64,000 bases of DNA, taken from positions 451,059 to 515,058 of the forward strand of contig CAJNDT010005556.1 in the NCBI GenBank assembly GCA_905221615.1, written 5' to 3'. The notes under the pieces were generated by a model. That model worked only from the letters and a program-made list of their open reading frames with translations, was not told where the DNA came from and did no database searches. Source of the stretch: Symbiodinium sp. CCMP2592. Taxonomy: Eukaryota; Sar; Dinophyceae; Suessiales; Symbiodiniaceae. A program made the position numbers and the translations under genes. Of the stretch, positions 1 to 8,879 are shown one piece after another. Position 1 is the first letter of the stretch, and the number at the start of each line of letters is the position of its first letter.

Positions 1-860
1 GTATAAATGCATGGAATGGTTATCAACACAGCCACAAATAAATCTGTGTATGTTATACACACAGACACATCGGTGCCTTTACTTTGTCATGTCTCTGTCT
101 TGTCAAGATCCCGTTCCAGTTCCTCATGCCTCATGGTTTAGCCTATCGCCGAATATGATATGATATCTTTTTGCATGGATCTGTTCTCTGCTACATATGA
201 GTGTAGTAGTACTACACCATGCTTAGCTATCCAGCCGCACCTGCTGAAACAAATGCCTTTATGATGGAATGGTGTAGTACACGGTGCGATTGGAATCACG
301 ATACGGAACCCATTGGAAAGAAGCCGCAGAAACCTAATAGGATGAATCCCTGGCACAGGGGCTTTACAGAAAAGGACCATATGTCTGAGATATGCACGGG
401 GATGTGGTGGGTGGGTGTGGTAAGAACTGGCCAGACAAGTGGACTCGGTCTGCTTTCAGAATTGTGTTGAACATTGGGGAACGACATGGAACTACACTTC
501 AGCAATTTGCACCTTGAGGCAGATGTGTACGATGGACTGTATTTGCATCTGCGGACGTGCAGATGTCAGATGCTATGATCTTGTTGAGTTTCGCTATGGC
601 ATGCAATATTATATTGCGCTGTTGTTCTCTGCATCTTGCAACAGTCCTGCTTGGAATTTTGCGGGATTATCTTGGAGACAGATGCAGTGTATCCTGTGCT
701 GTTTGCGCGGCTCTGTCGTGGGGCCATGAATGAAATCCAAGATGGGGGGCAAATTAAGCCACAAGCTGTTTGCGTCCATCCGAGTCTATTCTAAAGTCCT
801 GAAACCCGGAAATATGACGTCTAAACTCTAAACTACATTGCCTCAAGCCTAGACGGGCCA
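1..860. other. Unassigned sequence, no supported gene
   Basis: Short open frames occur on both strands but none shows splice-flanked, protein-like composition. Degenerate CCTAAAC-type sequence begins near 800. A very small possible exon follows at 870-899 (AG before, GGGTGATAG after, reading EWAYLERIRR), too short to support alone. Confidence 0.4.
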
Positions 861-1045
861 AGCTTGCAGGAGTGGGCCTACCTCGAGCGCATTCGCCGGG
901 TGATAGCTCCGAAATTTAAAGCAACGGAGTGAGCTGCATGAAGCTCTGGACCCAGCACCAATGCGTAAAATCAATGCAAGCTTCTCGCGCAGATGGCAAG
1001 GAAGACAGCTTGTTGGAGCATCAGCCCTGCTCCCTTTCCCTAAGA

Positions 1046-1141
1046 CTCCATGTGCCCATATAATAGGTGCTTAGGCCTTAAAGGGGTCCATATATAGGTA
1101 CTTTAAGGCCTAAGTATCTACTATATGGTTACATGGAGCCT
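1046..1141. mobile_element. Short inverted-repeat element, family E (copy 1)
   Basis: The left end ACTCCATGTGCCCATATA and the inverted right end (TATATGGTTACATGGAG) pair imperfectly, and the interior also folds (TTAGGCCTTAAAGGGG against TACTTTAAGGCCTAA). A second copy with the same interior lies at 11289-11387. The element encodes nothing, so it would need a transposase supplied elsewhere. The GT within CCATGTGCCC could act as a splice donor, as proposed for the second copy. Confidence 0.65.
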
Positions 1142-1232
1142 TTGGGTTTCGATGCCGTGTCCATTCCAGCAAGCCTTAAGATGCTCATAGCATTTCCGGC
1201 ACCGGGCCGTAAACTCGAAACCCCAGTAATGT

Positions 1233-1330
1233 AGGAACCTGATTAGGAAACCCTGGGCCTCTAACACCAAAAAATAGTAGGATTCATACAAGGAGCCCTA
1301 TAAAGGCCCAAGGTTTCTTAATCAGGTTCC
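1233..1330. repeat. Inverted repeat, singleton in this window
   Basis: GGAACCTGATTAGGAAACC near the left end is mirrored by GGTTTCTTAATCAGGTTCC at the right end. The interior carries GGCCTCT and AGGCCC arms that extend the hairpin. It resembles the other short foldback elements in size (about 98 bp), but no second copy was found in the window. Confidence 0.55.
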
Positions 1331-1686
1331 CAAATTAAACTCTGGAACCCCAGTGCCGCAAACCTTAAACCCTAGCTTTCACGTGTCAAACGGTGTATCT
1401 AGGCGCCTAAAACTGTCGATCCCCAGCATTCGGCCTTTCGGTCCTTTCCACGAAGCTTCCTTTGAAGCACGCTGAAACCACTGGTTCAGAGTTTTGTACC
1501 TATATAGCACGTAGTTTAGTTAGGGTAGTTATACAGTTGTACCCAGATGGGGGTGCATATAATCATCGTGCACCTCAGTAACTCCATGACCTCTCAAAGT
1601 AGGGCCCCGAGTCTGGAATCAAGAGCATTCAGTGGGGTTTCGGATTACGATGTTTGGACATGATCGGTGCGAGCGTTTGCCTGAAA

Positions 1687-1910
1687 GCCCTAAACCCCTT
1701 AACCCCTAAACCCCTTAACCCCTAAACCCCTAAACCTTAAACCCCCAAACCCCTAAACCCCTTAACCCCTAAGCCCCTTAACCCCTAAGCCCCTAAACCC
1801 CTTAACCTTAAATCCCTTAACCCCTAAACCCCTTAACCTTAAACCCCTAAACCTTAAACCCCCAAACCCCTAAACCCCTTAACCCCTAAACCCCTAAACC
1901 CTAGAAAACC
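1687..1910. repeat. Interstitial telomere-type repeat tract
   Basis: Degenerate tandem CCCTAAA/CCCTTAA units (TTTAGGG on the other strand) run for about 220 bp. Units vary between CCCCTAAA, CCCTTAA and CCTTAAA, so this is an old or gene-converted interstitial array and not a chromosome end. It is the densest block in the left part of the window. Confidence 0.85.
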
Positions 1911-1929
1911 GCAAGGCCGGTAATCCGCC

Positions 1930-2038
1930 AACCATGTGGGTAGTTGTCAAAATTAGGGTCCCTTTTTTGGGTACCTCAAATATTAGGCGCCGTATTATAG
2001 TAGGGACCTAAAAAAGGGACCATAATTTTGACAACCTC
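1930..2038. mobile_element. Short inverted-repeat element, family B (copy 1)
   Basis: The left arm GTTGTCAAAATTAGGGTCCC and the right arm GGGACCATAATTTTGACAAC form a near-perfect terminal inverted repeat around an interior containing ATTAGGCGCCGTATTATAGT. The same arms and core occur at 4110, 15460 and 34510. Confidence 0.75.
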
Positions 2039-2858
2039 CAACCCTGTATAGTCTTTAGGCTTCAAGCGTAAACCCCAAATCCCTAAGCCTTGAAACCTCT
2101 AAGCTCCAAGCCTCTAAGGTTTACGCCCGAATAACTATACTATATACTAAAAAAATAAATCCACCCTTAAACCCCACTGACGTTAACGTCCGGATAACTA
2201 TACTATAAGAATATACGCCCAAACCCCACTGGCAGTATCGAGGCCTCTATACCAGACCCAGACCCACAGCTGAGGCGCCCAGTAGTGAAATCATCTGAGC
2301 AACCTGGTGGACCGCTGTCCATCGTTTCTCGGCTTGTAGGGTTCCTTATAAGGAGAGATCTATGTATGGGCTAAAGACTTCTATAGGGATTCCTGTAAGA
2401 GCCTTTAGGGAATCTGCGGGGTTTGATTTTTGTGCCCAGTTCAGGGTTAATGGGTCCATGGCTGGATGTTCAGGAGTATTCCTTAGTGCCCCCATTAGCA
2501 TTCCCAGTCTCCTTGTAATAGAGCCCCCCAGGAATCCTTCGTCCAATCATTCAGGTCTGCATTTTGACGGTGGCAATGTGCTTCTTAGGAAGCCGGTCCG
2601 CCAGAAGGAGTAGGTCTGAGGCCGCCTGTGCTTTACACGTAGCCGAAGGTGGACAGAATGTAGAAACTGGTCTGGGGCGTTTTAAGGCCCAGATGGTTTG
2701 GGTTGGTGTGGTATGTTGTGCATATGCCCCGACTCTGTTCAAACACGGGCGCAGCATTTTCAGAGTCGGGGTGCATCTGATAAGTGTGTCGGAAAGTGGC
2801 AGGAACTGACCTTGAGTTAGCACTTGACGGTAGACCCTGGAGACCCAGATAATGAAGG

Positions 2859-2949
2859 GCCTTAACAATTAGAATAGGGTGTTGGGGGCTCCTTATTCTC
2901 CCTCTAGTATGATATACCCCCAAACCCTATTCTAATTATTAAAGCCCCT
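2859..2949. mobile_element. Short inverted-repeat element, family F (copy 1)
   Basis: The arm GGGCCTTAACAATTAGAATA is inverted at the right end (TATTCTAATTATTAAAGCCCC). The interior holds TGTTGGGGGCTCC and TACCCCCAAACCC, which extend the pairing. Related, more diverged copies lie at 17625, 25425 and 33228. Confidence 0.65.
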
Positions 2950-3071
2950 ACTTCAAGGATCATGGGACTTAGTAACTAGGGTTGTAATTAGGGTAACTAT
3001 ACTTACAACTACTTATAACCCCAATTAAGGTACTTATAACCTTACTTACTAAGTCCCATGATCCTCCAAGT
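2950..3071. mobile_element. Short inverted-repeat element, family A (copy 1)
   Basis: The left arm AAGGATCATGGGACTTAGTA and the right arm TACTAAGTCCCATGATCCTC are inverted copies. The interior contains GGTTATAAGTA-type repeats in both directions. It abuts the family F element at 2859-2949 with no spacer, so one may have inserted beside or into the other. Confidence 0.75.
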
Positions 3072-3102
3072 AGGGCCTAAAACTCAAAGTTAAGGTAACC
3101 GA

Positions 3103-3198
3103 GGTGGCAAATGGGGAAACTTTTTAATTTCCCTTTATGCTTCCTATAGAGGTACATGTTCATAAATACTTTTCAGAGCCCAAGACTACAAACCCAGT
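3103..3198. repeat. Dispersed repeat, family H (copy 1)
   Basis: About 95 bp are closely matched at 57464-57560, including the shared strings CCTATAGAGGTAC, TTCATAAATA and TTTTCAGAGCC. Terminal inverted repeats are not obvious, so it may be a different kind of repeat or a decayed foldback. Confidence 0.6.
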
Positions 3199-3278
3199 AA
3201 TGCAGGAGTTTGCCTAAACTTTAAGCTTTAAACCCTGGTTCCTAAGCTTACTAGCCGTATAAGGACAGTCCGCTGCAG

Positions 3279-3326
3279 CACTTCTTTGATGCCCGGCTGA
3301 TCATGCGGCCGGAGTCGGTCTTCAAG
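3279..3326 (+). CDS. Candidate internal exon, unknown protein
   Basis: The island follows CTGCAG and ends AAG before GTTTCT. It reads HFFDARLIMRPESVFK in phase 0, with a mixed polar/hydrophobic composition unlike the repeats on either side. The frame stays open a little further (VSSADKLSFTGS), so the donor is uncertain. Family D element 3373-3473 follows directly. The protein is not recognised. Confidence 0.35.
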
Positions 3327-3372
3327 GTTTCTTCGGCCGACAAGCTTTCTTTCACTGGGTCTAGGACCTAGA

Positions 3373-3473
3373 GTTGATGATATAAGATCCTGCATTACCC
3401 AAAAGAAGGGCTCTACGATAATTCCCATAGTCTAGGGTCCTTAAGGCCATGCAGGATTTATATCATCAACAGT
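3373..3473. mobile_element. Short inverted-repeat element, family D (copy 1)
   Basis: GTTGATGATATAAGATCCTG at the left is inverted at the right as CAGGATTTATATCATCAAC. Better-preserved copies lie at 20014 and 25965. The interior AATTCCCATAGT is shared in inverted sense. Confidence 0.7.
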
Positions 3474-3648
3474 AGAGTATGCCCTTATTCCCTTTTTAAG
3501 GGTTCAGCTTCCAGCCCCGTTAAGCCCAAAAGGGCATCCTTTTTATTCCTCGGTTGCTCCTGGGTTCTTGTTAAGGAATTTGATTTAGGTTTAGGTTACC
3601 AGAATAGGGAACCTTAGTATATACTATAGATCCCTATGATGGTAACTT

Positions 3649-3730
3649 TCTAGACCACCAAAAGTAGGTAAAATAATGGCCCAAAACCTATAAACGGCTA
3701 TCATTTTACATACTTTCGGGGTCCAGGTTA
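3649..3730. mobile_element. Short inverted-repeat element, family C (copy 1)
   Basis: CTAGACCACCAAAAGTAGGT pairs with the right end CATACTTTCGGGGTCCAGG. The core ATAATGGCCCAAAACCTATA is shared, in inverted sense, with the copies at 5308, 19309 and 55575. Confidence 0.7.
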
Positions 3731-3839
3731 AACTGGATTCCTTAACAAGATCCCAGTCCTGCGTTCCTTCCCGAGTTCCTTTCACGATTCCTCTCAGGGT
3801 TCAAAAAGGCTTCTTCGGAAGTAAAGCCTAGAAGCCCTA

Positions 3840-3990
3840 CACCCTGACAGCTCACGCAAACCGTAAACCCTGAACCCTACACCCTAATCCCTACACCTTA
3901 AACCCTAAACATTACACCCTAAACCCCAATGCCTAATCCCTAATCCCTAAACCCTGCACCCTAAACCCTACACCCTAAACCCTACACCCT
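3840..3990. repeat. Interstitial telomere-type repeat tract
   Basis: Degenerate CCCTAAAC/CCCTACAC/CCCTAATC units. The string CCTACACCCTGACAGCTC occurs at both ends of the tract (about 3836 and 3983); the second copy supplies the splice acceptor of the exon at 3996, so the tract may have expanded inside an intron next to its acceptor. Confidence 0.8.
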
Positions 3991-3995
3991 GACAG

Positions 3996-4111
3996 CTCGG
4001 TTTGAGGTGAGCAGCGAGGAGATGCTCTCTGTCGTAGTGCACGAGCTGCACCAGCGATGCCTCGGGGCCTGCGTGGTGGAGTCTGGGTCCTTGTTAAGGA
4101 AGTTTATTTGG
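3996..4111 (+). CDS. Internal exon of a + strand gene (chain 1, first readable exon)
   Basis: The exon starts after CCCTGACAG and reads EEMLSVVVHELHQRCLGACV then VESGSLLRKFIW, ending in phase 0 before GTGGTTGTG. That GT is the left end of family B element 4110-4209. Joining to the island at 4288 keeps the frame (FIW-EFEDG). The leucine- and acid-rich sequence is protein-like but matches no family I can name. The upstream exon must supply one nucleotide and was not identified. Confidence 0.6.
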
Positions 4112-4209
4112 GTGGTTGTGAAAATTATGGTCCCCTTGTGGGTCCCTAAGAAAAACGGCACCCAATACTTAGGGTACCCAAAAGGGGACCAACATTTCGA
4201 CAACCACCC
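4110..4209. mobile_element. Family B element (copy 2) inside a probable intron
   Basis: The terminal inverted repeats are GGTGGTTGTGAAAATTATGG and CGACAACCACC. The element's own GT is the apparent donor of the intron 4112-4287, and the acceptor (ACACCAG) lies 78 bp beyond its right end. This copy is diverged in its core (AAAAACGGCACCCAATACTT). Confidence 0.7.
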
Positions 4210-4287
4210 GTTTAAGCTACCATAATTGGCATAATTGGGATCTACAGTAAATAATATGGTTTCTTTATTATGGTAACAAAACACCAG

Positions 4288-4361
4288 GAGTTTGAAGATG
4301 GGCGGCTGGAGTTTTTCGACTGTGCAGATTTCAACTCCCTCCTTGCTGCTCGGATGTCACG
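4288..4361 (+). CDS. Internal exon of a + strand gene (chain 1, second exon)
   Basis: After ACACCAG the sequence reads EFEDGRLEFFDCADFNSLLA then ARMS and ends in CG before GTTGAGG. It joins in phase to both neighbours, 3996-4111 and 4414-4681. The downstream intron, 4362-4413, would be only 52 nt (GT to TTAAG). The sequence is acidic and aromatic-rich, and the family is unknown. Confidence 0.65.
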
Positions 4362-4413
4362 GTTGAGGGTTTAGTGTGTAGTGCTTAGTGTGCGCAAGAC
4401 CTAGCATCTTAAG

Positions 4414-4681
4414 AATGCCGCACGGGAGCGGGTTTGGAGACAGCGTCCAGGAGAGGGAGAGGGGGATGGAGAGGCCTGGAGACTCAACTAAGAAACTTCC
4501 TTCAGACCTGAAGCGGAAACCCTCAGTCCCGGATGAAAGACCTTCCAAGGTGAGTGCTTTGGCAAAGAGTCGGGGTGCTGTCGGGGACGATGCCGATGAG
4601 GAAGTCGAGTGGAAGGCTACAAAGTCACTGCTTCGGAAGATCGCGAATTTGCCTGTGCGATCTTTGGTGTCTGGGCTATGA
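4414..4681 (+). CDS. Probable last exon of chain 1, charged protein
   Basis: The CG carried over from the preceding exon completes an Arg codon, and the frame then runs MPHGSGFGDSVQERERGMER, through DLKRKPSVPDERPSK and ADEEVEWKATKSLLRKIANL, to a TGA at 4679-4681. It is highly charged with basic and acidic clusters, suggesting a soluble and possibly nuclear or scaffold protein, but no domain is recognised. A GTGAGT at 4550 or GTGTCT at 4667 could instead be used as a donor, in which case the gene continues. Confidence 0.55.
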
Positions 4682-5033
4682 TCGTCGGCTAGCATGTCTA
4701 CAAGGTTTGTTCTTGTTTGCGGGATTTACCTTTAAACGCTATGCTACGCTGCAACATGCCCCAACCATACAGCTGGTAACACTACTTGAAGCCGCGACCA
4801 ATTAAGTCGGACGAATCTACAGCGGTACAGCTGCCAGTGCTTGGATAGTCCAGTCTATGTCAGTTCCCAACACGAAGGTCTGAATAAGTAGCAATCGCAA
4901 TGTCCCCATGGTCCTCACAATATGAAAATACTAAAGTGTGGCATCTTGTATTACGGCCATGCTTTGAGTCACTACATCAAGGGCATGCTGAGTCTTCAAA
5001 CATGGGACTACATGATTTGAATGTGTGTGTGTG

Positions 5034-5085
5034 TATATATATATATATATCGGACATATACACATGCATACATATATGCACGTAT

Positions 5086-5125
<40 letters not shown>

Positions 5126-5165
5126 GTATATATATATGTATACTACAGGTGTTTACATACGTATA
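5034..5165. repeat. TA/TATG microsatellite
   Basis: Alternating TA, TATG and CATA units. Both strands give spurious long frames of I/Y/T/H repeats across it. Confidence 0.9.
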
Positions 5166-5228
5166 TACATCTGGCCGGTGTGTGACATGGTGATACCGTT
5201 GCTTGAGTATGGTTTTCGGTGAAGGGTT

Positions 5229-5305
5229 CAAATCCGTTTTCAAGCTGACGACCTCGTCGGCAAGCGGAGATCCAAAACCCAAAGCCCTGCCGAAAAGATC
5301 AAGAA
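5229..5305 (+). CDS. Internal exon (chain 2, first exon), basic protein
   Basis: Reads QIRFQADDLVGKRRSKTQSP then AEKIKK, ending AA before GTACCTGG. A stop in frame just upstream (TGA at 5220-5222) places the acceptor at GTGAAG or later. It joins in phase to 5399 across a 93-nt intron that is almost entirely family C element. Lys/Arg-rich with no recognised domain. Confidence 0.65.
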
Positions 5306-5307
5306 GT

Positions 5308-5391
5308 ACCTGGACCCCCAAAAGTATGTAGAATAATAGCCCTTTATAGGTTTGGGGCCATTATTTTACCTACTTTTGGGGGTCTAGGTGG
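5308..5391. mobile_element. Family C element (copy 2) forming an intron
   Basis: The left arm CCTGGACCCCCAAAAGTATG and the right arm CTACTTTTGGGGGTCTAGG are terminal inverted repeats. The intron 5306-5398 consists of GTA, this element and TGGGTTGCAG. Because flanking exons join in frame (AEKIKK-EAKKLL), the element is read as an introner, that is, an intron created by insertion. Confidence 0.75.
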
Positions 5392-5398
5392 GTTGCAG

Positions 5399-5430
5399 GG
5401 AGGCCAAGAAGCTCTTAACCTGCTTGCCAA
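5399..5430 (+). CDS. Internal exon (chain 2, second exon)
   Basis: After TTGCAG the sequence reads EAKKLLTCLP in the phase set by the upstream exon. No GT follows before the telomere-like repeats, but GCCCCT after CCAA could act as a GC donor, a type used in dinoflagellates. Probably part of a helical, charged segment. Confidence 0.5.
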
Positions 5431-5434
5431 GCCC

Positions 5435-5545
5435 CTGGACCCTAAACCCTAAACCATAGTCCCAAACCCTACGCCCTAAACCCTGAACCCTAATCCCAAA
5501 CCCTACACCCTAAACCCTAAAACCCTAAACCCTAATCCCAAAAGT
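5435..5545. repeat. Interstitial telomere-type repeat tract
   Basis: CCCTAAAC, CCCTACAC and CCCTAATC units, degenerate, following directly on the exon at 5399. Confidence 0.8.
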
Positions 5546-5713
5546 CCTTGGCTCTTCTAGAGCTATCCAGCCTGAAGCCCTAAATCCTCAACTCCGAACC
5601 CTGAGGCACAAACCTTTGAAGTCCTTTAAACCCAACGCCCATAGATTTAAACACAAAGCACCCCCTTTAAGAGCCTACAAACTTTTCAAAGACCCGAACT
5701 CCTTGAAGGGAAG

Positions 5714-5829
5714 CCGGGCAACGAGCTAGCAAGGTGAAGACCCCTCGAGGGACGGGTCTGTGCTTCGAGCCCTTTGACAGCTCGCTGCCTCTCAGAGAGC
5801 TGCTGGATCGACTCGAGAGGCAGACGTAA
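5714..5829 (+). CDS. Candidate exon, possibly C-terminal
   Basis: From an AAG acceptor the frame reads GQRASKVKTPRGTGLCFEPF and DSSLPLRELLDRLERQT, then TAA at 5827-5829. The serine/leucine-rich helical C-terminal part is protein-like. The stop may be real or may lie just past an unrecognised donor. The antisense frames here are shadows. Confidence 0.5.
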
Positions 5830-6111
5830 TTTGCAAAGTGGGGCTTGATGAGGGCTAGATACGGGCTCTTCATGGGTCTTTAAACTCATGGGCTTAAGGG
5901 CTTGTAAATAAACGCCCACAGCAAACCCACCTTAAAGTCTGAAGCTCCAACCCGAGCCGTAGACCCACGAAGAACCAAGAGGCAACGTCGTGTGCCGTGC
6001 TTTGCTGCCGGACAGCTTAGAGCTGACGCGCTTCTGAATTCAGCACATGTTTCTTTCGGTGTCATCCAATGTTAGGTGTGTTGATTTACTCGTTCGATTG
6101 TGATATTTATA

Positions 6112-6195
6112 CATATATATATATATGATGATGATGGTGATGATGATGATTATGATGATGATGATGGTGATGATGATGACGATGATGATCATGAG
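6112..6195. repeat. TA then ATG/GAT microsatellite
   Basis: A short (TA)n run is followed by (GATGAT/GGTGAT)n. Gives spurious poly-Met frames. Confidence 0.9.
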
Positions 6196-6736
6196 GATGT
6201 CAGGCCTCACCCTACGATGGAGCACTTCTTCAACATGTGTTTCGGTACTGTACTGTGATTGGTTCCTACACATGATACGACACGTGATGTTCCTCATACC
6301 AAACACCAAACTCCTCAACGCTCAAGGTGTGCAAGGCTTTCGCAGATGTATGTGCAGCCGTACAGCCTGGATCAAGCCTGTAACCCTGAACACGAAAGCC
6401 GCCCTACAGCCTGAACCCTAACTCGCAGGTAGTTTCGACAGCTTTACAGTAGGCGCCTGCGACATCAAAACTCCCAGCCGGTGCGCAAGGCTTTCTCCGT
6501 TTGTCTCTCTCGCTCCCTTTGTCTCTCTCCTTGCACTTTGTCTGGGTAGACTTTGCAAAGACACTTGCACAGGTGAACAAGTTCAGAGACTCGTGATGGT
6601 CCTAGATCCCCAACGAGAATCCGCCAAATGGAATACTTCAGACCCGCCCTAAATCATCCAAAATCTCTAAGCCCTAAGCCTTAGACTTAGACCCAATCCT
6701 AAACCCTAAACCCTAACCATACTAAGGTCGTGACAG

Positions 6737-6837
6737 CCAACGATATCCTGGAGCTCTGCGGGGGCTGCGTCACCAAGTCCTCCAAGGAAATGCTGGAGAG
6801 CATGACTTTGAGGACCCGATGGCCCGATAGCCAAAAA
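6737..6837 (+). CDS. Candidate internal exon, unknown protein
   Basis: Starts after GTGACAG and reads ANDILELCGGCVTKSSKEML then ESMTLRTRWPDSQK, ending in phase 0 before GTGGGCAG. Exact length consistent with a two-nucleotide entry and complete codons to the donor. Flanked on both sides by CCCTAAA-like sequence, as expected of exons here. Function unknown. Confidence 0.55.
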
Positions 6838-7519
6838 GTGGGCAGTATAGGGTTCGGGATTTTCAGGGAGTTAGGGTTTGTGGTTGGGGCCCGATAGCGA
6901 AATAGTGGCATGATGGTAAGAACACAGGTCTTAGGGATGCGAACTGTGGTCGTGTTGTTGGTAAGAATGGTAGCCCTACAAGCCTTGTAAACAGTCCATT
7001 GATCGGCATGGTCATAGTAATATTTGATCGTGGCAAGAGAAGCAAAAAGTTGCGTGAGTATTTAGTAGTGTTATCCCCGCATGATCTCTATACAAATAGA
7101 TTAGTTTGTTGTCCAAAACCTTATTCTAGTGAGTGATTAAGGACCTATAATCGTATTTGTAGAAGTTACTGCAGCTTGAGGTTGTGTGTTGTCAGTTTCG
7201 CATCACTTGGCATCGAACTCTGGAGAGTGAGAGAGAGTAGTTTGGGCGCTGAGGGTTCCAAGCTGTGGGCTTTGGGTTGAATAGTAGCCCTTTGTAGCAG
7301 TAGTAACCTTGTAGTAGCCCTTATAGTCACCTCGATAGGAACCCTTGTAGTGAACCCTATCATCGCGGGGTGTTCAGGTCCTGGTCTTGGTCCGGGTCAC
7401 AACAAGGTTACTGCAAGGGTGCAACGATTGGGTTTAGGGGGCATCTGCGACCTTGTCTCCGACTTGTTCTGCAATTCTTTTCATACTTGGAGCCTCATGG
7501 CAAGTACCCGTGTATACAT

Positions 7520-7527
7520 ATGCACAT

Positions 7528-7571
<44 letters not shown>

Positions 7572-7592
7572 GTATATGTATATGTATACGGC
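7520..7592. repeat. CA/TA microsatellite
   Basis: ACACAC then (TA)n then TATG units. Confidence 0.9.
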
Positions 7593-7875
7593 AGCTGCAC
7601 CTACATCATCGAGTAAGATGTGTTCTACCCTAGCTACAGAGGCCCATGAACCTCAAGGCAGAGAAAGAGGCCCTAAACTCCAAGCCCTAAACTTAGTGGC
7701 TGTAAACTCAACTTTTCAACTTTTCGGGTTCTTAAAAGGTAGTCGATTCTGAAAGTTTCAACTTTTATTCCCCTGGGTTTTGGGCCAGTGAGTAAACCAT
7801 GAAGTTTCAACCCCAAGCCGTAAACCATAAACTTTAAACCTACGCCCTAAACTCCGAACCCAGCCCTCCTGCTAG

Positions 7876-7984
7876 GAGTGTTCTACCCAAAGAGCTCAGC
7901 GATTTCGAGCTCGACACGACCGAGGACACTCCGGCACTGGAAGTGATGCAAAAGAGCCACGGCCACAAAAGCCAGAGAACATCT
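7876..7984 (+). CDS. Candidate internal exon, acidic protein
   Basis: Preceded by TGCTAG and followed by GTGGGT. Reads SVLPKELSDFELDTTEDTPA then LEVMQKSHGHKSQRTS with an exact fit to one entry nucleotide plus 36 codons. Rich in Asp/Glu/Thr and clearly unlike the CCCTAAA-type DNA around it. No known domain seen. Confidence 0.6.
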
Positions 7985-8492
7985 GTGGGTTTAGAGTTTA
8001 GGGCTTAGGGGTAGTGCACCCTAAACCCTAAATCCTAAACCCAAGGCCCAGAGCTTACCGTGTAGGGTTTAAGTTTCGGGTAGAAGTGTGACGGAGACAG
8101 TAGCACAACACCCTTGGGGCGATCGCTCGCCGGCTCCGGTTTCCCCAGGCTGCAACCCCGGCCTGCCTGAACCTTGAAACCAGGCACCCCACAACATCTC
8201 ATTCCGAAATTCAGCTGCCAGCCACCCAATTTTCTGACTGAGCCACAAAATCCAAAAGCCTAAGCAACAACGAACGCGAAGAACTTGAACCCTCTCGAGC
8301 TGGAACCTGCAGCATTCGCTACGCTGAACCCGAAACTGAATCCTCAACCCTGGGCCGTGATACAAAGACCATATATAACCGGGATGAAGCCACCATGAAA
8401 CCGTACAGAGCATCATGACTTTCAGGATCACAAAGACACTCTAAGCACCTAGATGCCACCCTCACAAAGCACTTACTACTAACATGTTATAA

Positions 8493-8575
8493 ACCCTCAA
8501 CCCTATATAAACCCTATATAAACCCTATATAAACCCTATATAAACCCTATATAAGCCCTATATAAACCCTAAACT
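8493..8575. repeat. Tandem 13-bp repeat AACCCTATATAAA
   Basis: Six near-identical units of AACCCTATATAAA (one with G). It appears to be a telomere-type unit fused to TATATAA and then amplified. Confidence 0.85.
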
Positions 8576-8608
8576 CTAAAGCTCCAAGCAAGTTGTAAGT
8601 GGAAACCG

Positions 8609-8690
8609 GAGGCTGCTGGACTCATCCAGTCGAGCAGTGCCTGTTTTGGCCCAGCCAGAGGCACCCACGCCCAGCTACAGGAGATCTTGG
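8609..8690 (+). CDS. Weak candidate exon
   Basis: Open frame EAAGLIQSSSACFGPARGTH then AQLQEILAF between repeat tracts. No convincing acceptor, so it is kept only as a coding-like island. Confidence 0.25.
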
Positions 8691-8879
8691 CGTTTAGGGT
8701 TTAGGGTCCCTAAACCCCTAAACCCTAAACCCTTTAGGGTAGTAGAGTAAGTCTAAGTAGCCTTTCAGCCTTTTGGGGATCACTTTAAGTCTCGATATTA
8801 GATGCTCCCAAAGGTAAGTTTTGCGTCCCCCGTAGTAAACTAGACAAGTAAGGCTGTCTGGTGGGCCTCAGCTTGCGCT

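Noticed and set aside
1687-1910. True telomere end
   Set aside because: Units are degenerate, and similar tracts occur throughout the window in both orientations between exons.
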